Shown here piece after piece: positions 12,112-22,787 of a stretch of 64,000 bases of DNA. Origin of the DNA: Vanessa cardui (lineage: Eukaryota; Arthropoda; Insecta; Lepidoptera; Nymphalidae); the NCBI RefSeq assembly GCF_905220365.1, contig NC_061129.1:10726803-10790802 (forward strand), given 5' to 3'. Both the position numbers and the translations under genes were made by a program. Below the pieces are notes generated by a model. That model was given only the letters and a program-made list of their open reading frames with translations. It was not told the origin of the DNA and did no database searches. Position 1 is the stretch's first letter. Each line of letters opens with the position of its first letter.

Positions 12112-12681
12112 TTAACAAAAAGTAAAACCGACTTCAAAGAAAACACTATTTTAAAACAAATGAATATGCACTAAAAAGTAATAAAAATAATTGCGTTATA
12201 AACATATTTTTTTAGAGTCCTCATAAGTAAAATTAAATGAAAAATATTAGACTACTTAAAAGTCGATTTACGATTATATAGTAGTTATAGTTATTGTTAT
12301 ATTCGGAGCCGGTGTCAGCCACGGTGCCCTTGCCTCAACAATCAAAAGAAAGAAGCGATACGAGCCCCATGATTGATCCAGTATATTATTGTATAAAAGG
12401 TAATTTGTAAAAAACATATTTGTTAAAGTATTCTCGTATTGTTTTTTGATAGATATACTGTAGGATTTTCTTGGCTAGCACCGACTCCAAATATAGCAAT
12501 AATTATAACTACATTATATAATCGTAAATCGACTTTTAAGTAGTCTAATATTTTTCATTTCATTTTACTTAGGAGGACTCTAAAAAATATGTTGAATAGG
12601 CTTTTATTTTTTTACTCTTAAGTGCCTATTCATTTGTTTTAAAATAGTGTTTTGTTTGAAGTCGGGTTTTCTTTTTGTTAA
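12112..12681. mobile_element. Foldback MITE with about 200-bp terminal inverted repeats
   Basis: The left end begins TTAACAAAAAG and the right end is its inverse CTTTTTGTTAA. The match continues inward for about 200 bp on each side (12112-12317 against 12475-12681), including the motif CCGACTTCAAA. No coding sequence is seen. The element is nested within a dead LINE. Confidence 0.75.
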
Positions 12682-12719
12682 TTTTTTTATTTATTTTTTG
12701 ATTTTAAGTGACGCTGATG

Positions 12720-13303
12720 TTGACTAACTAATTTTTCTTAATATGGATAGATTAAGCGTTTCGTTTATATGAGTCAGAAACGACTTCGAGGACAATTTCT
12801 TTGGAAGGAAACTTGCGAATAAAGTAAGAAAAGACTTTCGAAAATGCGGCTTTAATACGTCATGCGGCATAAAATACAAGGATCCCTCGAAAGAGCTATA
12901 ATCGACCTCAGTAAAAAAACTTTGAAAAAGAGCTGATATATGTCGTACATCATAAGACATTACATCACATACACAAAATTTGATTAAAGATAGTAAGAAA
13001 TTCTGCCCCATATCGCACCCTACACACTGTGAGCCGTATAGGAGTTCCATCACTACATAGTATAAAACAAAGTAGGTTTCTCTGTCCCTATATCTTTAAA
13101 TCTACGCAACGGATTTTGTTGCGGTTTTTCTTAATAGATAGTGTGATTCCAGGGGAAGGTTTGTATAAATAATACATGAACAATATAGTAAAAAAACACT
13201 GATAATTTTAGAAATTGGCAATGTGATGTCGTAAATGAATAAATTCTGTACTATATTTAGTATCAGTATTGCACCCGTGCGAAGCCGTGGTGGGTAGCTA
13301 GTT
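12720..13303 (+). mobile_element. Non-autonomous Helitron-like element
   Basis: The 3' end reads GCGAAGCCGTGGTGGGTAGCTAGT, a GC-rich hairpin followed by CTAGT, as in lepidopteran Helitrons. The stretch from about 13050 recurs at 29945-30190. The 109-codon - strand frame inside shows no known domain and is probably chance. The 5' boundary is approximate. Confidence 0.6.
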
Positions 13304-13689
13304 GATTATTATATTCGACTATGATAATTACATAAACATAACCACATTACGGAAGGTGACTCAAATACCCAAATAACCTAAAAATAAAAGTTTCGACCGA
13401 GTATCACTAACGTGCTCCTCAGAATTGTTCCGTTCCGTTACTTTGTCATGGATCCTATGCTCAGAACCTTACCAAACTTTCACCAAACTACCCTTGAAGT
13501 ATATAAAAAGAATCATCAAACTTGGTTAACATGATTTTCAGTTATTCACCTATTTGTCGCGCATATACATAATGCAAATTAAAGACTTATGTCGTTTTCA
13601 TACGTCTACCATCATCGGAAAAAAATTAAATTAAAATGGGACCCCACATGAAGCACTACCTTTCAAACAAAAAAAAAATTATCAAAATT

Positions 13690-13985
13690 CGGTGATTTTG
13701 AGGTCGGTTGAAAAGAGAGCAGTGCGGTCTATTTATAATTTTGGAGCTAGATACTCTCTTCGGGATGTTTTTAACAAAGTAGGAATACTCACTGTTGCGT
13801 CACAATATATTTACAACAACATTATGTATATTCATAGTAACATTGATCACTTTGATAAAATCTGTGATAATCATTGTATGCGCACAAGAAGTAATATGAG
13901 GATAAACTTATAACGCCAAGTTTCCGACTTCGCAAAGTCAACAAATCCTTCTTGGGGTAAGGTATCCGTTTCTATAATAAAATAC
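13690..13985 (+). mobile_element. LINE 3'-region fragment, right part
   Basis: A frame of 73 codons (VEKRAVRSIYNFGARYSLRD, then ILTVASQYIYNN) matches the end of the LINE polyprotein at 43850-45503. The element is dead: short frame, no reverse transcriptase. Confidence 0.7.
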
Positions 13986-14094
13986 CACAGAAAATTTTAA
14001 TTTTGCCGTTTCATAAATTAAATAATTTGTAAAAAATACATTGGTAAAGATGGCATATTATTCAGTAGAAGATTATGCAGACGATAAAAAAAGT

Positions 14095-14345
14095 AGAATT
14101 AATACTTGTGGACTTCCAGGTAGGAGAAATTACATACATATTAATACATACATTACTGTAATTAACTAACATGACTGTATTTTTAAATGTTGAAAAAGAA
14201 TAACTACTTAGTTTCTTGCCGGTTCTTCTCGGTAGTACTTTCCGAACCGCTGGTAAATTCACTTAATATAAAAAAGTTCTTAAATGACGATTCAAAAGTG
14301 CTTGTAAAAGCCTACTTGGATAAAGTATATTTCGATTTTGAAGGC
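14095..14345 (+). repeat. LINE 3' tail repeat
   Basis: The stretch contains the CTTGCCGGTTCTTCTCGGTAG motif region and ends in an AAAGTATATTTCGATTTTG-like tail typical of lepidopteran LINEs. Further copies lie at 18255-18490, 21220-21310 and, inverted, at 43080-43290. Confidence 0.6.
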
Positions 14346-14559
14346 ACATCAAGGCTTACCTTCAATTTTGCTGATATACCCCGATCCCATTAACATGGCA
14401 TATAAATTAACAAAACATACGTTTTTAGTTAGTTTACTAATTAGTTCATATTATTTATTAATTTATACTATCTGGACTTTCGATATGTTTTTTTTCACGG
14501 TACAGTGAGCTAAAAATACTGTACCTCTCATTTGCCTTTGGATATTTATCTACAGGTTA

Positions 14560-14767
14560 TTCATCTAATATTATACATATATAATATCTCAAATGTTTCT
14601 CCTTGTACTCTCCCCAATATCAATATTGGAGTTATCACAGATTATAAGCGTTGTTATCGAAATATGATGTATTGTACATCGTTTGGGAATACAAATGTCG
14701 CAACGGAATTACAAATATATATAAAGGTTTACGTTCAAATAAATTCAATAGCAGGCGAGTCATTAAG
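14560..14767 (+). promoter_or_regulatory. Promoter block of GH1 gene A
   Basis: The block is conserved upstream of all four GH1 genes. It carries TTATCA (14632-14637) and TTATCG (14654-14659), both GATA-type sites on the - strand, about 22 bp apart around ATTATAAGCG. A TATA box (TATATAAAG, 14718-14726) follows and a TCAATAG initiator-like motif lies about 30 bp further on. The ATG is at 14768. Confidence 0.7.
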
Positions 14768-17700
14768 ATGTTAGGATCACCGCAACTATTGTAAGTTACT
14801 ATTTCAATTTTTTTAGTGATTGTTCTTTGTAATTTAATATAGCCATCAGTTTAATCAATAAATACTTTTTTATATATGTATTTTTTTTATTACTAAATTC
14901 TAAAAAACTACTACTTCCATTTTTCTGTATCGAATCTAGTAAAAGTTTTTATTCATAATTTAGATTTCGTTTTCAGTTTTTAATTTTAACAAACTTTTTT
15001 TAAATAATTTGCCAAAATAGAATAAAGATAAAAGTAAGCACCTACATTATAATTTTTATACAACAACAAATATTAAATACATATACGCTGCACTAAAAAT
15101 TGCAAAGGCCCATGGAAATGAGAAATGTCTTCTTGTGTAACGTCAAATCCAAAGTTGTTTTATACTATTATAACCAATGATGTTCTAGTAAACAGATATG
15201 TCATTAACGCGCAAAAAGTGAAGACTAGAAAACGTCCTAATTGGGACGTTTGCCTTTAGTCGTTTTTATCACAATTATGCCAGTAATACGTTATAATTAT
15301 ATAGTAATACGTTTTGCGTAATTAAAACATCTAGTTTAACTCTTTACTTGTAACGAAATGTAAAATAAACGGTCCCCGGCGCGGCACACTTCTTTCTGTT
15401 GTTTAGTATGTGTATAACGTATCTGTTTATTAGAATATTATTGATTATAACACATATCTAAGCAAATTGTTCTTTAACTCAAAATAAAAAAAAATAAAAA
15501 TGGAAATTGTGAGCTATTAATTATACATAACTTCTTATGAGTGTAACATTTCAGCCATAAGTTATTTTCGTATCTAGGTATAACTATTTATAATAGCGTA
15601 CAAAATAAAAAATAAAATCGGAGTTTTCAGGTGTACGACTCAGTAGACGAATAAAATCATGATTATGATCATCTGGAATAATGCACCTACCTTTAAAATG
15701 GTGAAGAAATATTTCGAACAAAATCTGTGTTTCCGTCCGAGGTTTACTTTCCTGAAGGCCATTCACAAAAAACGCACTCCTTCATTATAATATTAGTATA
15801 GATACTAAGATATGCTGTAATTATTAAAAATATATAATGTCTACAAGTTGTGATTATCTTATAGAAAAACCTAATTTAACAGATTTTATGCTGCTTGCTT
15901 TGTTTTGGCTGAGAGCAAGGTAGCAAATGTAAATCGACATGAAGCAAGAAAAATTCCAGATGGAATGCTTCTCGGTGCGGCCACTGCATCGTATCAAGTC
16001 GAGGGAGCCTGGAATGAAGACGGTATGTACACGGTATTGTAAGGTATTCTTAAATTGAGATGTTCAGGTTATTCTTGCGTACTTATCCATTTCGAAATAT
16101 TAAGAGATTTACAATTGCAGGCAAATCGGAAAACATTTGGGATACCTTGACACATCACGAGCCTTGCGTAATTGCTGAATGCCACAATGGCGACGTGGCT
16201 GACGATTCTTATCACTTATATAAGAGGGACGTAGAGATGATGAGGGAACTTGGTCTTGACTTTTACAGATTTTCATTATCCTGGGCGAGAATTTTACCAA
16301 CTAGTTTCCCTGACAAGATCAATGAAAAAGGAGTAGAGTACTATAATAACCTCATCGATGAAATGCTTAAATACAACATTCAACCAATGATAACGCTGTA
16401 TCATTGGGATTTGCCACAAAAATTGCAAGATATGGGTGGTTGGACTAATCCTCAAATAGTGGATTGGTTCACTGACTACAGTAGAGTTGTTTTTGAACTC
16501 TTTGGAGACAGAGTTAAATATTGGTTTACAATAAATGAGCCCAAAGAAGTTTGTTATCAGGGATATGGCTTAGCATCGATGGCACCGTTGTTTAAAATGT
16601 CTGGATACGCAGATTATATTTGCTCCAAAAACATATTAGTAGCTCATGCAAAGGTTTATCATATGTATAATAATGAATACAGACCAACGCAAGGTGGAAC
16701 TATTGGCATCGTTCTGAGTATGTCGTTTTATGAACCGGAAAGCGAGGAGCACGCTGAAGCTGCAGAAGATCTTACACAATTTGAGGCAAATTAGTATATT
16801 AAATGTATTGTAATATTTTTGTACTCCTTTATGTTTGAAAAATAATATTTTCTTATTTTTAGTGGGGAGTTTACGCTAACCCTATATTTTCAAAAACTGG
16901 AGATTTTCCGCAAGTAATGAAAGAAAAGGTAGCCGCTAAAAGTAAGGCTCAAGGATTTCCACGTTCGAGGCTGCCCGAATTCACTCCTGAGGAAATAGAA
17001 TTTGTAAAGGGAAGCTCTGATTTCCTCGCAGTCAATCACTACACTACAAGTTTGGTTTATAGAAATGAGTCTGTTTATGGATATCATGCATCTCCCTCAT
17101 ATTATGATGATATCGATGTTATCTCATATAAAGATAGCTCTTGGGAAGGTTCTGCGTCTGATTGGTTAAAAGTAAGTAAATGTTTTACTAAATACAATTT
17201 TTTATGGTTATATTTACATACTTAATAGTGCATTTTTTTATGAATACATTACAATATTCCCAACCTATCAGGTACTTCCATGGGGCTTTTATAAGCTGTT
17301 AACAAAGATAAGAGAAGACTACGACAATCCCACCATTTTCATAACTGAAAACGGATTTTCCACACAACAAGGACTAGAGGATAACGATCGAGTATCGTAT
17401 TACAGGAAATATATCGACGTGATGCTAGACGCCATCGATGACGGCTCCGACATCAGAGTGTACACTGCATGGAGCTTAATGGATAATTTCGAATGGTTGA
17501 AAGGATACACGTGAGTATAACTTTAATGTTAAAATAGTATACCCAATATTTTACCTGTACGACGCATTAACTAATGGAACAAGCTTCATTTTTCCAAAAC
17601 ACTTTTTTTTTTATAACTTATAAAGCATTGCTTTATTAAGATAGAATTTACGTGTATGAATAATTAGATAAGTCTATGCTGGTTAACCTTACAAATAGCA

Positions 17701-17907
17701 GGTTTTTTATTGTTATGATGGATATTGGAAATACGTTTTTCCAGGGAGCGATTCGGCTTGTACGAAGTAGACTACGAGAGCCCGGAGAGGACGCGCACTC
17801 CTCGCAAAGCGGCTTACGTGTACAAGGAAATCATTCGCTCGCGAGCGCTCGACTTCCACTACGAACCCGACATGAGCCTGCCTCTCACTATTGATGAAGG
17901 ACATTAA
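14768..17907 (+). CDS. GH1 gene A: secreted beta-glucosidase / myrosinase-like
   Basis: Glycoside hydrolase family 1, retaining beta-glycosidase. Exons: 14768-14790, 15883-16022, 16121-16785, 16863-17171, 17272-17510, 17745-17907; phases 2,1,0,0,2; 512 aa. A signal peptide (MLGSPQLLFYAACFVLAES) points to secretion, probably into the gut lumen. Visible motifs: ATASYQVEGAW, YHWDLPQ (His149), TINEP (acid/base Glu194), ITENGF (nucleophile Glu405) and DNFEW (Glu452). Length is normal for the family. The donor of intron 3 is GAG|GCAAAT, a GC donor; without splicing there the frame stops one codon later at TAG. Acid/base Glu is kept, unlike plant myrosinases, which carry Gln. Beta-glucosidase and insect-type myrosinase cannot be told apart from sequence alone. 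A poly(A) signal AATAAA lies at 17914-17919. Confidence 0.9.
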
Positions 17908-18254
17908 ATTTCAAATAAATTGTTAATTGTGTTTATTATTTCATTTGAAACCCAGTTGGCATATTTTCAAAAACAAAGGAGTTAAAAAACACGCGGCCAG
18001 GTACAGCGCGAATCACTCATTGATATATAAAATAAGGGGATTTTTATATAACAACGGATACACGACTACCAATTATTTACAACACAAGTCAATTAATATG
18101 AACATGTAAATACACTTTTAAATTGAATATTAAAGTCTTAAAATAGCCTAACTACTAAATGAACATTTAAAAAAAACATCAAATTGAATCCTCTAAAATT
18201 AAAATACAATAAAAAAATACATAATGCTACTAAAAACAAACAATCACTTACAGA

Positions 18255-18490
18255 CTTACTGTTGAATTCCAGGCAGGATACATTACATGCATATATAATT
18301 TTAATGTATTTAACTAATATGATTTTATTTTTTAATTTAAAAAAAGAGTAACTACTGATTTTCCTGCCGGTTCTTCTCGGTAGAATCTACTTTCCGAACC
18401 GGTGGTATCTTCACTTAATTGTTAAATGACCATTCAAAAGTGCTTTTAACAGCCCACTTGAATAAAGTTTATTTTGATTTTGACAGCAAA
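18255..18490 (+). repeat. LINE 3' tail repeat
   Basis: This is a second copy of the tail seen at 14095-14345, with GCCGGTTCTTCTCGGTAGAA followed by CCGAACCGGTGG and a TTTATTTTGATTTTGA end. It lies in the 3' flank of gene A. Confidence 0.65.
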
Positions 18491-18957
18491 TATGAGTAGT
18501 TTTTTAAAGTTGTTTACAAATTTGTAATTAAGATTACATAGATATTTATAGGCACTTTATGTCGTTTTAATTGTCCCAGTTACGGCTTAAAATCGCCCGA
18601 ATATTTGTACAAGACCGACATCGTGGAAAATATATACTCGGTATAAGGTACTCGTAGATATTGTACACTATGTCTTTGTTTTAATTAAAAATAGTTATAG
18701 CAATATATGTCTAATTAATTCTTGCGTGCATAGACTTAATTGAAAACATTTAAAACACTAATTCCTCTAAATGTTTTTAGCCGTTTATATTTTGGTCATT
18801 GCTAAATGTTATATATTTATATTAGGCAAGTCGAGTTGACTGAGAGAGTTGTATGTTTGAAATAATATGTATTTTTCGATGAATATTAGCGTTATAAAAT
18901 GACACCGAAATTTAATATTTATATTCTATGATAAATATAAAAATTAATATGTTATCT

Positions 18958-19330
18958 GAAATGGTACATTTGTATTTCTGCTGTGCGCTACATGTGCTTT
19001 CCGGAGTCCCGCTACAGATGGTCTTCGTCTTCGTCGCATGCAGTGGCGTTGCTAGGTGAGAAAGGGCCCCGGTGTATAGAAAAATAATCGGGCCCTCACC
19101 CCCTCTTTCCCATCCATCTTCAACTAAAAATTACCATTTAAAATTATATACACCAAATAAGCTAAAAAGAAGCTTCAGAAGCTTAAGGTTTAGTTAAGAG
19201 GCCTCCCTGAACTCCGAGGCCCTGGAGCACTGCACCACCTTGCCCTATGATAGCTACGCAGCTGGTCACATGCTGTCGTTGCAGTAATAGCCGAACGTAA
19301 CTAGCTGCTTTTTGTTAGTTGCAGCTCGTT
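18958..19330 (-). pseudogene. Relic exon of a second GPR158-like receptor
   Basis: On the + strand the stretch GAAATGGTACATTTGTATTT and what follows aligns with the receptor exon at 49780-49983 (the TM4-TM5 exon), including its donor side. GGAGTCCCGCTACA, CTTCGTCGCATG and GTCGTTGCAGTA are shared landmarks in the same order. About 70 nt of the middle of the exon is missing and a 224-bp MITE interrupts it at 19041. The reading frame is destroyed. This is the remains of a receptor copy that once stood after GH1 gene A. Confidence 0.7.
19041..19264. mobile_element. hAT-type MITE inside the receptor relic
   Basis: The ends are CAGTGGCGTTGCTAG and the inverse of CAGCTGCGTAGCTAT. The flanks are GTCGCATG (19033-19040) and GTCACATG (19265-19272), an 8-bp target duplication with one change, as hAT elements make. 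Confidence 0.75.
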
Positions 19331-19479
19331 ACTTATCAACTTTTCACATATCTACATGTCTAACGGAATTGAACCTTAATTTTTTTATATTCTTATGATC
19401 CAACTTAAGATTTTATTATATGTGGAAAAAAAACATGTGGTTTTGGCAGGGCTTTAGAAGATTAGAACGGAGAAAAATA

Positions 19480-20860
19480 TAATAATAATATAAACCATTG
19501 AAAAGAATCGTTTGGAGTTTAATTGCAAATTTTGAACTGTTTAATTTGGTATGGAAACCATTGTTTCCTAATGAAATTATATCACCGTTATTATAAAACT
19601 GTGTTTATCTCAAACAAAAATAAAATCTTCAAGCACATCAAATTATCATTGTGATCTTGGTACGATTGTGATAGCTGTGTAAACAAAGAGGCACTTTAAG
19701 AATAATTGAATACTAGCTACCCGTTTCGACTTTAGGCATTATATTCAAAGAATGTTATAAAGTCTTGAAATAATAAAAAAAAAGTTTGTAGAGAAAAACA
19801 AATAATAAAAATGGGGTATGCATCGGGTAGGTATTATATGTATTAACTTTTTGACTGTCGTCTCGTCGTTGTGACTTTGATACTGTTTAATACGTACCGC
19901 AAATATATCTGTAATGATCACTTGTAAGGTCAATTTACAGATTAAATTAAAATATATTTAAATATAAGCCGTGCACACACCATCTTCCCGCACCAATTTA
20001 TACGTTTTTTTCCGCGCTTTTGAACATTCGGCAGATTCTACAGGGTTATTGGTAATTCGACGAATTTAGTCCGAGAGCCAGTATTCGGCAGACTTACATT
20101 ATAGTATCAAGCTCCATATTACTGCCAGGTATACTGCTTCTCCTGCTGTTGGTGAAATGGAGGTTCACTATTTCCATCGAGGTTTCCTTTGAGCGTGCCA
20201 TGGAGGCCAAAAGCTTAAAAATCGACTTACAAAACGTGATCGCGGCAAGAGTGCCCTTTTGATATCTTAAAATATATATAGAAAACTTTAATGGCAGAAA
20301 CTTACTCCAGTTCCTTCTATATCTTCTATCTATATATAATAACAAGTCCTATCTGACTGATTAATCGTCGCCGAGCGTAAAGTATTAAAGTGAGGGACTT
20401 GAAATTTAGAAATTAGGATAAATTTATTGAGTAGACACCTTCTAAGAAAGGAATTTTATTAATTCTATCCCTAAAGGGGTCAAAAAGGGGTTAAGCATTT
20501 TTATGAACGTCCGTCATTTTTAAAGTTAGACAAATGAAGTTTTATTTTTGGAATACAGATTAAAAATAAGTCGATACCTATTTCAGCGTTTCTGCATATT
20601 ATACACCTAAGGGGGTGAAATAAGGGTAGAAAATTAGAATGCAAGTCTTCTTCTTCTTCCCTTTAGGGAAAAAGCGCTGGTGGAAATTCGTATTCGAACA
20701 TGAACGTATTCGTACTAAAGGTCGCTCTTTAAAATTCCCACAAAATTAACTGAAAATAAGATCCAATGAAAAAAACTTACTTAATACAAATTTAGATTTT
20801 AATAGTTACGTTATAAGTAAGATATTTTTCGAATATCTATAATCTTGGATCTATAGATTC
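19480..20860. other. Intergenic spacer between GH1 genes A and B
   Basis: No gene is supported. The part at 19600-19780 is related to 10170-10340 upstream of gene A (shared GTAAACAAAGAGGCACTT), which marks a duplicated flank. At 20040-20080 is a small piece of the foldback family also found at 21717 and 35753. Confidence 0.5.
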
Positions 20861-21310
20861 CTTTCGGGGTGTTTTCGGAAAATTGGAAGATTAAGCTTGT
20901 CTCACAATATTTTTAGAACAATGTTATGTATATTCACTGTGTCATTGATCACTTTGATAGAAATAGTGACATTCTTATATAAGGATGAGAGGGTAAGTAT
21001 ATAACGCCAAGTTTCCGGCTCAAAGTTAATAAATTCTTCTCCTGAAAGGGATGGTTTAATTAACCCAAAACGTTTGTTAAAAATTATTATTAACAAATAA
21101 AGAATTATTCAACACGATATTAAATAGATTATTTGATTTTCATATATAAAAAAACGTGGAACTAAAATTAATTTATTTGAGACTGGACACACAATATTAC
21201 TTAGTATTTAATATATTGAAAATATTTAACTACTGAGTTCCTTGCCATTTCTTCTCGGTGGAATCTATATTTTGAATCGGTAGTACCGTTTTTTTAAGAT
21301 TATTTACAAA
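20860..21310 (+). mobile_element. LINE 3' fragment and tail
   Basis: The sequence is a decayed version of 13740-13960 (shared CACTTTGATA and TATAACGCCAAGTTTCCG), followed by a LINE tail piece at 21220-21310 with the TTCTTCTCGGTGGAATCTA motif. No frame is intact. Confidence 0.55.
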
Positions 21311-21716
21311 TGATTTTGCACAAATATACATATTTATTTTAGAAAAAAATTGAAGAAATTCTAAAATTTCGTCGTTATTATTTTTGTAGTGCTTATAATC
21401 CGCGAAAATAGCGGCGACACTTGAACACTTAATATTACGCAATGACGGCATATCTCTCAGATAACTATTTGTATAGTCCTGTCCAAATTTGAATGTTTAT
21501 AAAGATGCAAACAAAATTACCTCGTTATAATATAAAACAGGCATGTTGCTATAAAAGGTTAATTTAAGGTCGGATATGGAGGCTTTTAGATATACGAATT
21601 TGTATCATCATGAAACCGTATATTATTTAAATTTATAATTTTTTTTTTGTTTAAGAAAAATAATTCCAACTATCATTAACTTACTTCTACCGACAACAGA
21701 CTACTACATATATATG

Positions 21717-22190
21717 GTTATTGGTAATTCGACGTATTCCCGTTAAGAGGTGATGGGGCGGGGGAATATTTGCAATAATTTTACCCATATATGCAATTAT
21801 GCATGGTGCAAAAGTGAACCACTTTTGAGTTATCGTGTTTTTAGATTTTTTCAAAATATGCCAAAATTCCAACTTTAAAAATTTATTTAAAAAAGGTATC
21901 AATTAAATTACATTTTTTTTCCTGTGATTTATTAACTATTAAACACTGGATATTTGTCAATACTTAAACAATAATTATCGGTCCAAATTTAAAAATGCGA
22001 GACTGAAAACGATATTATTTCAATATTTTTTTGATGTTTTTTTTCTCAAAAATGCCTCAAAAAATGAAATCAGTATGAAACTTGTACTGCAGATTATATT
22101 TATTTCAAAGCAACCGAAATAAAATGACCAGAAAGGAAACACTGGTGGAAATTCGTATTCGAACATGAACAAATTCGAACGAAGATAAAA
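21717..22190 (+). mobile_element. Single-arm copy of the foldback element at 35753-36418
   Basis: The sequence from GTAATTCGACGTATTC through TGCAAAAGTGAACCAC to GAAATTCGTATTCGAACATG matches one arm of the foldback in GH1 gene C intron 1. No second arm was found here. Confidence 0.6.
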
Positions 22191-22594
22191 CTCAAGTTAA
22201 GCTTTCCTAGGTATGGCCTACACGTTTAAAAAAATAGCATGTGAATTTCATTTTTATTTTTATTTTTATATATGACTGGTCTACATCTACATTATTCGGT
22301 TTCTAATAAATAAATGAATAAATAAATCCATATTTTGGTTGAATCATACATAATTTTTCCTCACTATTTTCGGAAATTACAACGGAACATATACAACACC
22401 CAATTGAGGACTTCAGCATTCCATGGAATGACCGTGCGGAAGCCGGATCAAACAGCCGGATCAAACGGGATGAAAATTCGAGCAGTTCACTGGTCTTACG
22501 ACCAAGGCGTACGAATACAACACTCATCATTACTGTTCGTAAAACCTGTCTAGCCAAATATATTTAATAGTATTTGTTATAACAATAATTATTC

Positions 22595-22787
22595 TCATCA
22601 ATATAAATAATATCGCAAGTGTTTTTCTTGTACTCTTCCCAATATCAATTTAGAGTTATCACGGATTATAAGCGTTGTTATCGATATAGGATTTACGACG
22701 TTTGGGAATGGTAATATCTCAACACGAGCCACAAATATATATAAAGGTTTAAGGTGGAAAATTTTTACTAGAAGTCCAATCATTAAG
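22595..22787 (+). promoter_or_regulatory. Promoter block of GH1 gene B
   Basis: Same layout as gene A: AGTTATCACGGATTATAAGC carries the first GATA-type site, GTTATCGATA the second, and TATATAAAG (22738-22746) lies 50 bp upstream of the ATG at 22788. Confidence 0.7.

Noticed and set aside
12724..13053. 109-codon - strand frame
   Set aside because: It lies in a Helitron-like repeat and shows no domain.
22335..22557. Overlapping 72- and 84-codon frames upstream of GH1 gene B
   Set aside because: No splice sites, no domain, and the + strand sequence holds a local duplication (GCCGGATCAAAC); chance frames.
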